A stretch of 64,000 nt of DNA from Thermothielavioides terrestris NRRL 8126 (lineage: Eukaryota > Ascomycota > Sordariomycetes > Sordariales > Chaetomiaceae), in NCBI RefSeq assembly GCF_000226115.1, contig NC_016461.1:2046001-2110000 (forward strand), read 5' to 3'. Below the pieces are notes generated by a model. It saw nothing but the letters and a program-made list of their open reading frames with translations, was not told the DNA's origin and ran no database searches. A program made the translations under genes and the position numbers. The stretch's first letter is position 1; every line of letters starts with the position of its first letter. This document shows, in pieces, positions 22,469-33,020 of this stretch.

Positions 22469-25076
22469 GATATATAGCTAATACTGCCTTTCTAGTAGTG
22501 TAGCAAGGTGTTTAATAGCTACTAAGATGCCTAGCGCCTCGTAGTTGTATAGATAGTAGTCCTATATTATATTTGAATAGCGATCTATCGCTAATAACAG
22601 ATGTTTAAAACGTTGTTGGCTCTCTTAGAAAGGGTATAGATCTAGGGCGATCTTGTCGCCTAGGCTGTAATTCAATGGTCTAGGAATGCAATTAGGCCTA
22701 TATTTTAACTTGCTAAGGCTATAGCTATTATACTCGAACGTTGATACGCCTTTAATACGCCCTCCTTATAAGTAATTAACGAAGTGTTCAAGGGCTTTTA
22801 GGCCTATATAGCTGAGCTATAGGTACTAAGTTATAGCATTTGCTATATTCTCTATACAACGAGCCTAACAATCGAGTCTCTTCGTTTAGGTAGCAAAGGC
22901 TATAGGCGTATAGTCTTTGGGTATATATTTAAGGATATATTATTAGAGCTTCTTTGTAATATATCTGAGAAGCGTATAATTTTAGCGCCTAAATAGGTAG
23001 TTTAGCGTACTCTCTAGCCTATTGTTCTACTAAATCCCTTGTTAATTAAGCTGCTCTAACGACACAATGTTATATATAAAGGTTAGATAGTAAGCTATAT
23101 TGTATAGTATAAGGACTATAATGCCTTCGTTGTTCTATAGTTTAATATCTATCTCGTTATATCCTTTAATCTAAATAGGGTACTCGCCTACCTAGATATA
23201 GTCATTAAGCGTAGTCAACTTAGGAGGCCTTTTGAACTTACTTAGATAGTTGGCGATATAAATAGTTGACCCTAAATCTAGGATTACTAAGTTGATTAAG
23301 GGATATCTCTAGCCTATTTGGAATATAGCTAGGATTATAGCAAAGCTCACTATATATTTGCCTATAGCTCTCTATTACTATATTCTCATAATATACTAGT
23401 AGCTAAATATCGCTATAATATTGGTGCCTATATTAGGGGCGATACCTACTTTAAAGGCGTTACCCTCTTCCTAGGTAGTGCTCTCTTTAAGAGCAATGCC
23501 CTCTTTAAGAGCATTGACATCTGCTATATCTACTTTAGGGACCTTAGGCTCCTTCGTCGAGAGTGTAGCTATAGCTCTTTTAGAGCGATTAGCTAGTTAA
23601 TATAGTAGTGGATCTTCACCTATATCGCTCTTTGTGTCGTTAGCGAGGCTACTCCTAGACCTCTTTATCCAAAGCCTGTTAGCCTTTGTTTATAGAGTTG
23701 AATTAGCCTTTAAGTTAGCTTCTATACAAGCTTTAACGTATTCTCTAAGTTCCTACCTAGGCGGTATACTCTTAGAGTTTAAGTAGTAGTACCGCTTAGT
23801 TAGATAGAAGTGATTATAGATATAGCACTTCTTTAATATACTTAAGGACCTTGTAGAGGTGTTAGAAGCTATAGGCGTGCTTAGCTTATATTTAAAGTGG
23901 GATTAGCCGATTCTAGCTCTCTCTTTATAACTAGCTTAGCGCCTAGGGCGATCCTCCTAATCTTCTAGTTGCTTAAAGTCCTTATTTTCTTTCTCTCTAG
24001 GGCTATATATTAGGAAGGATCCTTTCCTTATATAGTTAGACGCCTTCTCAAGGAATAGATATATACCTTTATAGACTTTTATAGCTATATTTCGAAAGGT
24101 TAGCTTCTTAAGGATCTCTATCTTATTTATAGTATAGAGGGAAATAAAGCTTAGGAATAGCTTCTCTAATATAGCTATTAGTTCGTTGAACTATAGGCTA
24201 AGATCCTTTACTTCGCTTATCTTCTAGAGGGAGGCCTTATCTATTAGATTCTCCTACTTAACGAGCCACCTCTTGAAATTAGCCTCCTTAATATATATAT
24301 TCCTAGGGTATTTAAGTATATCGAGGTAGGTATAAATGTATATTCGAAGCTCTATTATTATTTTAATAGTTAGCTAAACAATCTTTTTAAGATTGTTGTA
24401 CTATATTCAAAAGTTAGCTTACTCTATAAAGTAGGTAGACCAGTAGTTGGCCACTACTATAGTAATTATAAAGGTTAGTATCTAGGTAAGGTAATTGGTC
24501 TAGCGTTTATAGTCCTTATACTTATAGTCTAGATCCTTCTTAACCTATATAATAACGATAGCAATATTGTTGTTAAACTACTTCTCCCTCTCGTTATAGA
24601 GCTTCCTCTAGTAGCTATTCAGTACCTCGATATTAGGCTGCTCTTATAGACCCTCGTTCTTAGAGAGGGTCTAGGAATCTATATCGTTATCCTAGGCTAT
24701 AAAGGCAGTGCTAGGCCGCTACTCGCCTATAGCAGGCGCCCCTAGATCGGCTAGAGCTCCTATAGCTATAGCTAGCGTAGAAGCCTATAGTTCGACGATA
24801 TATTCCTAGAGCTTACGTCGGATACGTTTATAGGCGAGATTATAGATATTAGCTAGTATAGGCTTTAGGAGAAGCTTCGCCTTGCCTTCGAAATAGTCAA
24901 GTAGATCGAGATGCTTAGCCTTATTAACGAACTCGCGGTTCTAAGCTACCTAGTTATCTAGGCTAGTTAGGATAATATCGATCTTTATATTAGCTTTTAA
25001 AGATATAGTAGTTGCTACTAAACGCTATATATAGGGCTATATACTTAGAGATTGGACTAGGTTTTCAAGCTAATGA
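22469..25076 (-). pseudogene. Copia gag, protease and integrase start, RIP-inactivated
   Basis: Minus-strand reading, interrupted by TAG/TAA. A Gag-like region lies at about 24–25 kb. A Cys/His segment (CYICNHFYLTKRYYY, near 23.8 kb) probably derives from the zinc knuckle. The protease segment VILDLGSTIYIANYL (catalytic triad at 23270–23278) reads Asp-Leu-Gly instead of Asp-Ser/Thr-Gly. Next come an LEQLNQQGI-type stretch and the integrase start (DLYPFQESQQRF, LLAIDRYSN), cut by the gypsy insertion at 22469. The frame resumes at 14657. Confidence 0.88.
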
Positions 25077-25086
25077 GACTCTTAAT
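25077..25086 (-). other. Primer-binding site of the copia element (half-tRNA type)
   Basis: Directly beside the 5' LTR the plus strand reads GACTCTTAAT, so the element's sense strand reads ATTAAGAGTC. GACTCTTAAT matches the anticodon arm of tRNA-Lys(CUU), with the CTT anticodon in the middle and ending at tRNA position 39. Drosophila copia is primed by an initiator tRNA fragment cut after position 39, so the geometry matches half-tRNA priming. The match is short. Confidence 0.55.
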
Positions 25087-25293
25087 TGTTGGAACCGCTA
25101 TATAGGCTTAGGAAGATAAAGCTATCACGATGCAAGCAATGTATATAACTGGGATCAATCGTGGTGTTGAAGATGTTCATTCTGAGAGTTCTCCTGATCA
25201 GGAGCCCAGTCTTAGGCGGCAGTTGGGCATTAGGCCAGTGGATCCTAATCTCGGTGGGCCGGCCCGCTACCCCGGGCTGGGCTGGTTCTGACA
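25087..25293 (-). repeat. Right LTR of the copia element (5' LTR in element sense)
   Basis: 207 bp, TG…CA ends, followed by the AATGT duplication. The inner 70 bases are RIPed (GCTATATAGGCTTAGG against GCTGCGCAGGCTCAGG in the left copy). The outer two thirds are almost clean. Confidence 0.95.
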
Positions 25294-26232
25294 AATGTTT
25301 GGGACACCACAGATAACGTTAGAACTGGGTTGAAAAGATGGTAGATTAGGTTGGTGTTTGTGTTCCCAGACTCCGACCACGTGCAGATGCCCCATATCCA
25401 AGCACTTGTTAGTCGGTTTCACCTCACATTCCTCGGGTTCTTTGCAGCCCACTAAACTTACCCTAGCTACACTAGTTGGCGACACAAATGCGTTGCATGC
25501 CGGAATAACTACCTGCCTCCTGCGAGTCTTTACAAATCAGATGCATGCCTACCCCTTGTCTAGCACAAAATCCGGTCGGCTGTGTGAACTGATGCCGAAC
25601 AGAGGAGTCGAGCGAAAAGACGCCAACAGACGCTCGATGCTCCGATGTGGTTGGTGCCATGTGAAGAGCCGCGACAAAAACCTCTGGAGAGGAATCCCAG
25701 TTCCCTTTGCCCCCACTGGATCTAAATCCAATAGTTACTCCGTCGTGTAGAGCAGACAGCGAGAGGGCCAGCCGCGAGCCAACAGCTTCCTTCGAGCGAG
25801 TCCTCAACTCACCGAGCGCTGGAGCAGGAAAGCCGCCAGGCGGCCCCTGCGGGGAACACATTGAGGCAGGTGTTTAAGGGCCCGCCACTGATTGGTTCCC
25901 GGGCGGCGCAAGCTCCCGCTGCGAAGCTTGTCTGCACACCCCTGCAAGACCCAGGATGCAACCTGACCCCACTGCCACAGTATGTACACTAACACGGCAA
26001 TACAGTTGACGGGCAACACATGGGGCCGACGGCGTCATCATGCACGGAGACGGCCCGGATTTAACGTTCATAAGAAAGAGGGCTGGCCGCCCGGCCAGGG
26101 CGCAGCTCTCGCGAGAACTCGAGCTGCAGCAGCGACACAGCAGTCAGTCAGCCAGCCAGTCAGCCAATCAGTCGATCAATTGAGTCAGTTCCGCTGCTGC
26201 TCTGTCTTGCCAATCGCTCTCCGGTGTCCACC
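25294..26232. other. Intergenic, promoter side of the acid phosphatase gene
   Basis: Normal, un-RIPed composition starts at once after the LTR. No gene is recognised. A short CAGTCAGTCAGCCAGC-like tandem (26138–26170) lies about 70 bases before the phosphatase ATG. Confidence 0.5.
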
Positions 26233-27813
26233 ATGAAGAACCTCTTCCTCGGAGCGGGCGTCGTGCTCGCCGGTGGCGCTCTCGCCGCGTGACCTCGGAG
26301 CCGAAGCCGCTCACCACGCGCCCTCCGGAGTCCACGATCGAGCCCAGCCTGTCCTCCATCTACGCGGCCCAGGCCACGGCGGTCCCGCTGTCGCCCGTTT
26401 CCAACGTGGCCGGCAAGGCATTCGATCGCATCATCCAGATCTGGCTGGAGAACACCGACTACAATGTGAGCTCAAGCAGGCCTGCACCAGCCACCACTTG
26501 AAACTCGGGGGGCCGATGGCTGACTGACCGTCTCGTAGGCCTCGGCTGCTGACTCCAACATGCAATGGATTGCCAGCCAGGGCATCCTGCTCACAAACTA
26601 CTTTGCCGGTAAGACCATGGATTGACGTTGTGATCTGTGACTGGTGTGGGTGAAAGATTGCAGCTGCTGAACCTGCCGCGCAGTCACCCACCCTTCCGAG
26701 CCCAACTACGCCGCTGCTGTCGGCGGTGACACGTTCGGCATGGACAACGACGACTTCAACTCCTTCCCGGCCAACATCTCGACCGTGGTCGACCTCCTCG
26801 ACACCAAGGGCATCTCGTGGGGCGCCTACCAGGAGGACATCCCGTACGCGGGCTTCCAGGGCTTCAACTTCTCGAACCAGAAGACGTTCGCCAACGACTA
26901 CGTGCGCAAGCACAACCCGCTGGCGCTGTACCAGAGCATCACCAACAACGCGACGCGCAGGGCGCAGATCAAGAGCTTCGTCAACCTGACCAGCGACATC
27001 GAGGCCAAGAAGCTGCCGCAGTGGAGCTTCGTGACGCCCAACATGACCAACGACGGCCACGACACCAACATCACGTTCGCGGCCGCGTGGGCGCGCGCCT
27101 TCCTGGAGCCGCTGCTCAAGAACGACTACGTGATGAACAAGACGCTGCTGATCCTGTCGTTCGACGAGAACGAGGACTACCCGACGCCGAACCGCGTGTA
27201 CACGGTGCTGCTGGGCGGCGCCATCGACAGCTCGCTGCGCGGCACGACCGACGACACCTTCTACAACCACTACAGCATCATCTCGACCGTGTCGGCCAAC
27301 TGGGACCTGCCGTCGCTGGGCCGGTGGGACTGCGGCGCCAACGTGCTGGCGCTGGTGGCCAACAAGACGGGCTACCGCAACGCCGACGTGCCGCTCGACG
27401 GCCTGTACTTCAACGCCTCGTACCCGGGCCCCGTCTCGGACGCGCTCTTCACGCCCGGCTGGTGGCCCGCGCCCAACACGCTGGCCAAGTGCGCCTCGGG
27501 CCGCGGCGTGCTGCAGTCCGTCGTCGACACCTGGGGCAAGCAGTCCGGCACGTTCAACTACACCAACGTGTACCCCTACGACGCCGTCTCCGGCGTCGCC
27601 ACCGGCGGCACCCTCGTCACGGGCGTCAACGACCGCGACACGTCCTCGTCCTCGGGCAGCGGCTCTGGCTCCGGCTCCGGCTCCGGCTCCGGTAGTGCCA
27701 CCGGCACCACGTCGGCGCCAAGCCCGAGCAACACGAACGCCGCAGCTCCCGTCCGCCCCGGCGCTGTGGGCGCCTGCCTTGCCGTCCTCGGCTTCGTGGC
27801 TGCTCTTCTGTAG
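26233..27813 (+). CDS. Secreted, probably GPI-anchored acid phosphatase (phosphoesterase family)
   Basis: Exons 26233–26465, 26539–26608 and 26684–27813, joined by GT–AG introns, give about 477 residues. It should release phosphate from organic phosphates outside the cell. Seen: signal peptide MKNLFLGAGVVLAGGALAA; then IIQIWLENTDYN, NYFAVTHPSEPNYAAAVGGD (across intron 2), WGAYQEDIPYAGF, SFDENEDYPTPNR and NHYSIISTVSANWDLPSLG. These are hallmarks of the PF04185 phosphoesterase/acid phosphatase family (PhoA/AphA type). A Ser/Gly-rich linker and a hydrophobic C-terminus (AVGACLAVLGFVAALL) suggest a GPI anchor. Oddity: the signal peptide and mature domain are in different frames. The leader runs into TGA at 26290, and one base is missing right at the cleavage region. 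This is an assembly error or a real null mutation. High-GC antisense frames over it are shadows. Confidence 0.9.
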
Positions 27814-28966
27814 GAGAAGATGCCTGCCTGGCTGGAATATACACGCTGTTCACCTTCACCTAGATAGATAGCAAGGGAGAGGCGATGCTTGTGATGACGA
27901 TGGATGTATGATGGGCATGAGCATAGGCATGACTAGCATATAATTGAGAAGGTAGTTGTTTCACATGCTCTGCACTACTTGTCCGTCCACCAATGATGAA
28001 TCCAGCAACTTCTGAACCGCAATGGAGTAAACGATGCTACGCCAGTGGAGCGGGTGTCGCGTGTGCGATCGTCAGGCACGTTGATGCTTCTGTACGGAGT
28101 AGATTCCCCCCCCGCGCAACAGGACGAACCCCCGACACGTGCGAGCGTGATATCGCGGCCTGTAAACCACGTGTGGTGCGTGGTATGCTTCGCGCAGATG
28201 CGGAGTCGGCCACGGCAGGGGCAGTCGTGTAGCGTACACTACGGGATAGTCTGAGTTAGCGTACACTAGTAGTGAGCCTAAGTTACGGAACACTGTGGTG
28301 TAGTGTATCTCCACGACAAACTCCTTTCCGGGTGGAGTTCGCCCGAGGGTTCGCGGCCAGCGTCCGTCTGTCGCACGTGTGCCGTGTCTGTCTTGCGCGG
28401 GATGGGGGATTGCACGGAGGCGGAGGCGGGCGAAGCAGCGAACTTCTTTCTTTTGGACGTCGGTGACCGAGTTGAGCCAGCGCCGCCGGCCGGCCAATGG
28501 AAGCCCGCCGACCGAGCATGTGCCTGGGCGGGGTGAGATCGGCGCCCGGGACGGGAACTACGGCCGACCGGGGTGTGCCCGAGCAGCTGCCTGATTGGAA
28601 GTAGCATGGGATGGCGTACTGTGTAAGCAGTGCTTGACTGAAGTCCTCCTTGCTCGTGTTAGTCCGTCGTGTAACGTCTTCCGGAGACTGTGGACTGTGA
28701 GAAAGGCGCGGCCAGCACAGCATGGAAGCAACCGGAGGAATGGGTCGAATTGGAGTCTTGGACTGAATCGCCCGTTTCTTCCTTCGCTAAGCTGATGAGG
28801 TAAGCTACCTACTGTCCCGTCTCCCAATGGCACCCTACCTAGACGACTTCTTATCTGATGATCTGATCTTCATCCTACCAAGCACGACACCTCAAGTGGT
28901 GATGGATAACGCTCACAGTCCCCTCTTTGGTACTTCCTCGCCATGACATAGCAGCAACTCAGTCAG
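27814..28966. other. Intergenic between phosphatase and multicopper oxidase
   Basis: No gene recognised. Holds the phosphatase 3' region and the promoter of the oxidase. A perfect TACGGAGTA motif is at 28093–28101. TAGCGTACACTA occurs twice (28231–28275) as a short imperfect repeat. Confidence 0.5.
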
Positions 28967-31387
28967 ATGTCCGACCCGCAATTGTCCCCGCCCAAGGAGG
29001 GCGCCACTGCCGCCGCCACTGCCGCCGCCAAGAGCACCTCCAGGAGGCCGTCGCTGCTTCTGATCGTCGGCGGTCTCGTAACGTTTGTGGTAGTGGCTTT
29101 GGCCCTGGGCCTCGGCCTCGGCTTGGGTCTCACGCACCGCGGCGGCTCTTCAGCGTCCTCGCTTCTCCCACCCGCGTCGTCTTCGTCTCCCCTGCCCGGG
29201 TCCGGCGCTGCTCCCAATGCGAGCCTCGAGGACTGGCGGCTGGATCCCAGCCACTATGTCCTGGACATGGCCTGGGACATCAACGCGCCGCCGACGACGA
29301 GACACTATGACTTTGTCATCACGGAGGGCCGCGGTTGGCCCGATGGTGGGTTGCCAAGAGGCTAATTGATTTCATCAATCAAAGACATCGCGGAATCACC
29401 GTCGCTGACGACACCGTCCATCACTAGGGGTGGTCCGCGACATGCTCTTCATCAATGGCAAGTTCCCGGGGCCGCTGATCGAGGCGAACATGGGCGACCG
29501 CCTCGTCATCAACGTCACCAACAAGCTGACTGCCAACGCCACCACCATCCACTGGCACGGCCTCTACCAGAACGGCACCAACTGGTTCGACGGCACCACC
29601 GGCATTACGCAGTGCGGCATCCCGCCCGGCCAGTCGCTCGTGTACAACTTCACGCTCGAGCAGTTCGGCACCTATTGGTACCATTCGCACTACAGTACCC
29701 AGTATCTAGATGGTATCCTGGGGCCGCTCATCATCCACGCCCCGGCCGAGGCCGACGCGCGGAAGCTGTACGACAGCGACCGCGTTGTTCTCATCCAGGA
29801 CTGGTATCACGATGTCAGCCAGGTCAATCTCGAGACCTATCTGGCCCCGGACAACGAGAACACGGAGCCCATTCCGGACAACGGCCTGATCAACGGCATC
29901 GGATAGTAAGTCAGCGCGGGTGGACAGAGGAAGGGGATGATTGATTGGTTGACATTCTTGCAGCTTCAACTGCTCTTCCTATGACGCGGACTCCGGGTAC
30001 ACCTGCTACGACAACAGCACGTACTCCGTCTTGTCGCTGGAGCCGGTGCGTACAGCTTTGCTGCTCCCAGCAGTGTTGTTGTTCCTCCTCTGTTCTTCTT
30101 GTCTGACACGCCTCTCCCTTCCGTAGAATACCCGCACTCGGCTGCGCTTCATCAACACGGGCGCCTTCACCGAGTTTGACGTCAGCGTCGACAACCACAC
30201 GCTGTCCGTGATCGAAGCCGACGCTACGCTTGTCAAACCGGTTACTGTGCACAGGTGAGGGATCTAATTTAAATCCACCAGTATTACCCTGCCCGTTGCG
30301 TCGTCTGACCCGTTGCTGGCAGGTTCCCCATTCACGTTGCTCAACGGTACAGCGTGGTCGTGGAAACCAACCAGTCGACGTCCACCAACTACTGGCTGCG
30401 CGGCGCCATGATCACTAGCTGCTTCACCGGCAACAACCCGGTGCTCGACACGACAACGAAAGCCGTCATCTCCTACTCGGGCAACAGCACCGTCGTGCCC
30501 AGCGAAGACGCCTCGGTCGACTGGACCGACGCCATCCCGATCCACTGCATCGACCTGGACGCCAGCACCCTGGTGCCGACCATACCGGACCCGCCGCCGG
30601 CGGCAACCAAGATGTGGCGCCTCGACTTCAGCTTCGGCATCGGCGCCTACCAGCTCGACCGGGCCAAGTTCAACGGCACCTCGTGGTCGGTGCTGGACAA
30701 CACGACCACGCTCATCCAGGCCGTCGACGGCCTAGCCGCCGGGCAGGCTCAGGGGTCATCATCGTCATCATCATCGTCATCCGCCAGCAAGTGGGCGGTC
30801 GACGGCCCGGTCAGCGCCTTCGGCTCGAACCAGTTCGTCGTCGGGCTGAGCGCCAACGGCTCGATCGACGTCGTCGACATCCTGCTCTACAGCCTGGACG
30901 AAGGCTCGCACCCGTTCCATCTGCACGGCCACACCTTCGTACGTGTCCCATGCCCCCACACCTCTCCTCCCCTTCTCCCTTCCCCTTCCTGCTTCCCCCC
31001 AAAACCCAATCCCCCAGAGAAGTTCCCCAGTTGAAGAGACAAAGTGACTAACAAGGCATGCCAAACGCGCAAAAGTGGATCCTCCAAACCGGCGCCGGCC
31101 CCTTCAACTGGACGGCCTACCAGACCACGCTGTACCCCTCGGGCGGCGCCGCCTCGCCGCTGACCGCCAACGCCCTGCGCCGCGACACATTCACGCTGCA
31201 GCCCTACTCCTGGACGCTGCTCCGCTTCGTCGCCGACAACGCCGGCCTGTGGGCCTTCCACTGCCACATCGCCTGGCACCTCGAGGCCGGGCTCATGATG
31301 CAGTTCCTCAGCCGGCCGGACGTGCTGGCTAGGACGGCGGTGCCGGATGATGTGCGGGGGCTGTGCACGGCGGCGGGGGGGAAGTAG
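28967..31387 (+). CDS. Membrane-anchored multicopper oxidase (laccase-like)
   Basis: Six exons (28967–29345, 29428–29905, 29964–30045, 30127–30254, 30323–30938, 31076–31387), all phases consistent, 664 residues. It should oxidise phenols or metal ions and reduce oxygen to water. All copper-site blocks are present: HWHGLYQNGTNWFDG, YWYHSHYSTQYLDG, HPFHLHGHTF and HCHIAWHLEAG. The three cupredoxin domains are in order. Unlike secreted laccases it has no cleavable signal. A basic/Ser N-terminus (KSTSRRPS) precedes one hydrophobic segment at about residues 29–55 (LLIVGGLVTFVVVALALGLG), so I infer a type II membrane protein with the catalytic part outside or in the lumen. There are many N-x-S/T glycosylation sites. 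A run of Ser codons (TCA/TCG, about 30756–30783) sits before the last cupredoxin domain. Substrate (phenol, melanin precursor or Fe2+) cannot be told. Confidence 0.92.
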
Positions 31388-32049
31388 TTAAATCATGCCG
31401 GTTTGGGTTGGCTTCCATTTGGTTGGGTTGGGTTTGTTTGGGTTCATTTGGTTTGCTTCGATTCTTGGTACATTACGTGATTATATACCTCGGTGAAGTA
31501 GAAGGAATTTCTAGAGTGGACGAGCCACGAGGGGCGTATGGCACGTTGCGCAGGGCTTGCGCAGCCTTATGAGGTCGATACCGTGCTGTCCTGGGCGCAA
31601 GATAAAAACGGCGTGTTGTTTGTTTGGTTGTCTTGTTCCCAGGCTTTACTTCGAGTTGCTTGTTTTCCACCAAGTCCCTTCTTCTCTCGTCGGGATCTAC
31701 TTTGACTCCTCCTCTCGCAATCTCATAGATTGGCTTAGTCGCTCACGTTCGACCCAGCACCGTCGGGATCCCAATTGTAGAGGGTATTCTTATAGGCGAT
31801 TGCATTGTAGAAGCTGGATATGTCGTGATATTCTCGCTGCCTCACTTCTCTAGCTCCAGCTCGCGGTATCGACGGTCTTGACCCTCTCGTACCGAAGCCC
31901 CAGCTGCACGCAACACCCCGATGTCGCTCCCCCTGAACGCCAGGTCCGCCTCCCACCGCTTTCTCCTCCGCAATCCCTCGACACACAGCAAGACAAACGG
32001 CTGCAGGGAGTGGGGCTGCAGAAGAATGGACGACGATGGTACAAGGCGC
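31388..32049. other. Convergent intergenic between the oxidase and RTC3 genes
   Basis: 3' flanks of two convergent genes. GGTTGGGTT-type repeats lie in the first 60 bases. No coding sequence seen. Confidence 0.5.
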
Positions 32050-33020
32050 TTAGCGGGTATTGAGGTACGAGCCGTTGGAGTCGTTCTTACGGCCCTGACG
32101 TTCACTCATCTGTTTTCACAGTTAGTGCTGCATGACAGTCTGCGTTCAGTTGGAAATGACGCCTGCATAGTAGGGCGCCGTGCCGAGCCACGGTTACGGA
32201 ATCGAGGCGCCCCCCCCCCCCCCCCCCCCCCCCCGGCCCCCAAAAAGGGGGCCTCTGGGGGCCGAAGCTGCCGTGAGGCCCAGCCCATGCACCCGGCTTT
32301 GCCAGCCGCCCAGGCGCGGCCGCGGCGGCGCGCAAAGCGGCTCGGCGGATGCAACACCAGGCCTCAGGGAGGGATTGCGGCTGTCGAGACAAGGGTGCAA
32401 AACGGCGAGACAAAAGTCGAACAACAGAACAAAAAGGGACAAAAACGGAGTAAAAATAGAGCGAGCGGGTGGCCACATACCTCGAACTCCTGCAGGCTGC
32501 CCCTCTCGAGGATCTTGCGCACCGCCTCGTCTTCCTTGGACGTGCCGAACTCGTTCTCGAGCATCGCTTTCGACGCGCCCTCGAGCAGGCCCTGGGCGCC
32601 GTGCCTAGACGGGGCAAGCACAAGCACGACCTCGTCAGCACACACATATTTCCCTGAAGCAAACAAGTGTGCAAGCTTCCAAAAACCGAAGCTCAATGGC
32701 GTCATATGACCCCTTTCCCCCTCCCCCCTCCCCCCTCTTTCCCCTCCACCTCCTTCCCCGCACCGGGACTGGGGAACGCCCCCTACCAACCTTGGAACCA
32801 ACCAGGGCAACAGTCAAACAAGACAGAAAGGAAACAAGGAGGAGGAAGAAGCTTACCGGTGCGTGGTGAACACCTTGAAGGACGAAACGACCTGGGCCAG
32901 CGGCACCGACTTGTCCTCGCACCACCGCCGGTAGTCGTCGACGCTGTCCAGGAACACGACGAAGTCCTCGTCGTCGCCCTTGTAGTGCACCTTGATGTGG
33001 TTGACGTCGCCGCGGGTCAT
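32050..33020 (-). CDS. rtc3: RTC3-like protein with SBDS N-terminal domain
   Basis: Exons 33020–32857, 32604–32481 and 32109–32050, all GT–AG with matching phases, 115 residues. It starts MTRGDVNHIKVHYKGDDEDF. It contains FVVFLDSVDDYRRW, LAQVVSSFKVFTT, HGAQGLLEGASKAMLENEFG and VRKILERGSLQE, and ends NDSNGSYLNTR. This matches the small fungal RTC3/SBDS-like family (one SBDS N-terminal fold), implicated in RNA metabolism and stress in yeast. The SBDS domain suggests nucleic acid or ribosome contact; the exact role is not known to me. The second intron is 371 nt, long for this genome, and contains a run of 25 C. Confidence 0.87.
32210..32234. repeat. Run of 25 C in an RTC3 intron
   Basis: Twenty-five consecutive C (G on the transcribed gene's sense strand), followed by GGCCCCCAAAAAGGGGG. 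It lies wholly in intron 2 of the RTC3-like gene. Confidence 0.9.

Larger units (their letters stand above)
11488..25293 (-). mobile_element. Ty1/copia LTR retrotransposon, RIPed, carrying a nested gypsy element
   Basis: Direct 207-bp repeats (11488–11694 and 25087–25293) start TGTTGGAACC and end TTCTGACA. They are bracketed by a perfect 5-bp target duplication, AATGT (11483–11487 and 25294–25298). The internal order on the minus strand is Gag-like region with zinc knuckle, protease, integrase, reverse transcriptase, RNase H, which is the Ty1/copia order. Without the nested gypsy element and one copy of its 5-bp duplication it would be about 6.0 kb. Nearly the whole interior is rich in TpA and poor in CpA/TpG, with many TAG/TAA codons where Gln or Trp is expected, the signature of RIP. 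No frame is intact, so the element cannot move on its own. Confidence 0.97.

Noticed and set aside
11695..25086. AT-rich, gene-poor block as a possible centromere
   Set aside because: It is fully explained by two RIPed retrotransposons with exact duplications.
26431..27270. Long minus-strand frame over the acid phosphatase
   Set aside because: It mirrors the codon bias of a GC-rich gene on the plus strand, and no domain is seen; the plus strand has clear family motifs and splice sites.
26233..31387. Phosphatase plus multicopper oxidase as part of a secondary metabolite cluster
   Set aside because: No polyketide, peptide or terpene synthase, transporter or pathway regulator lies nearby.
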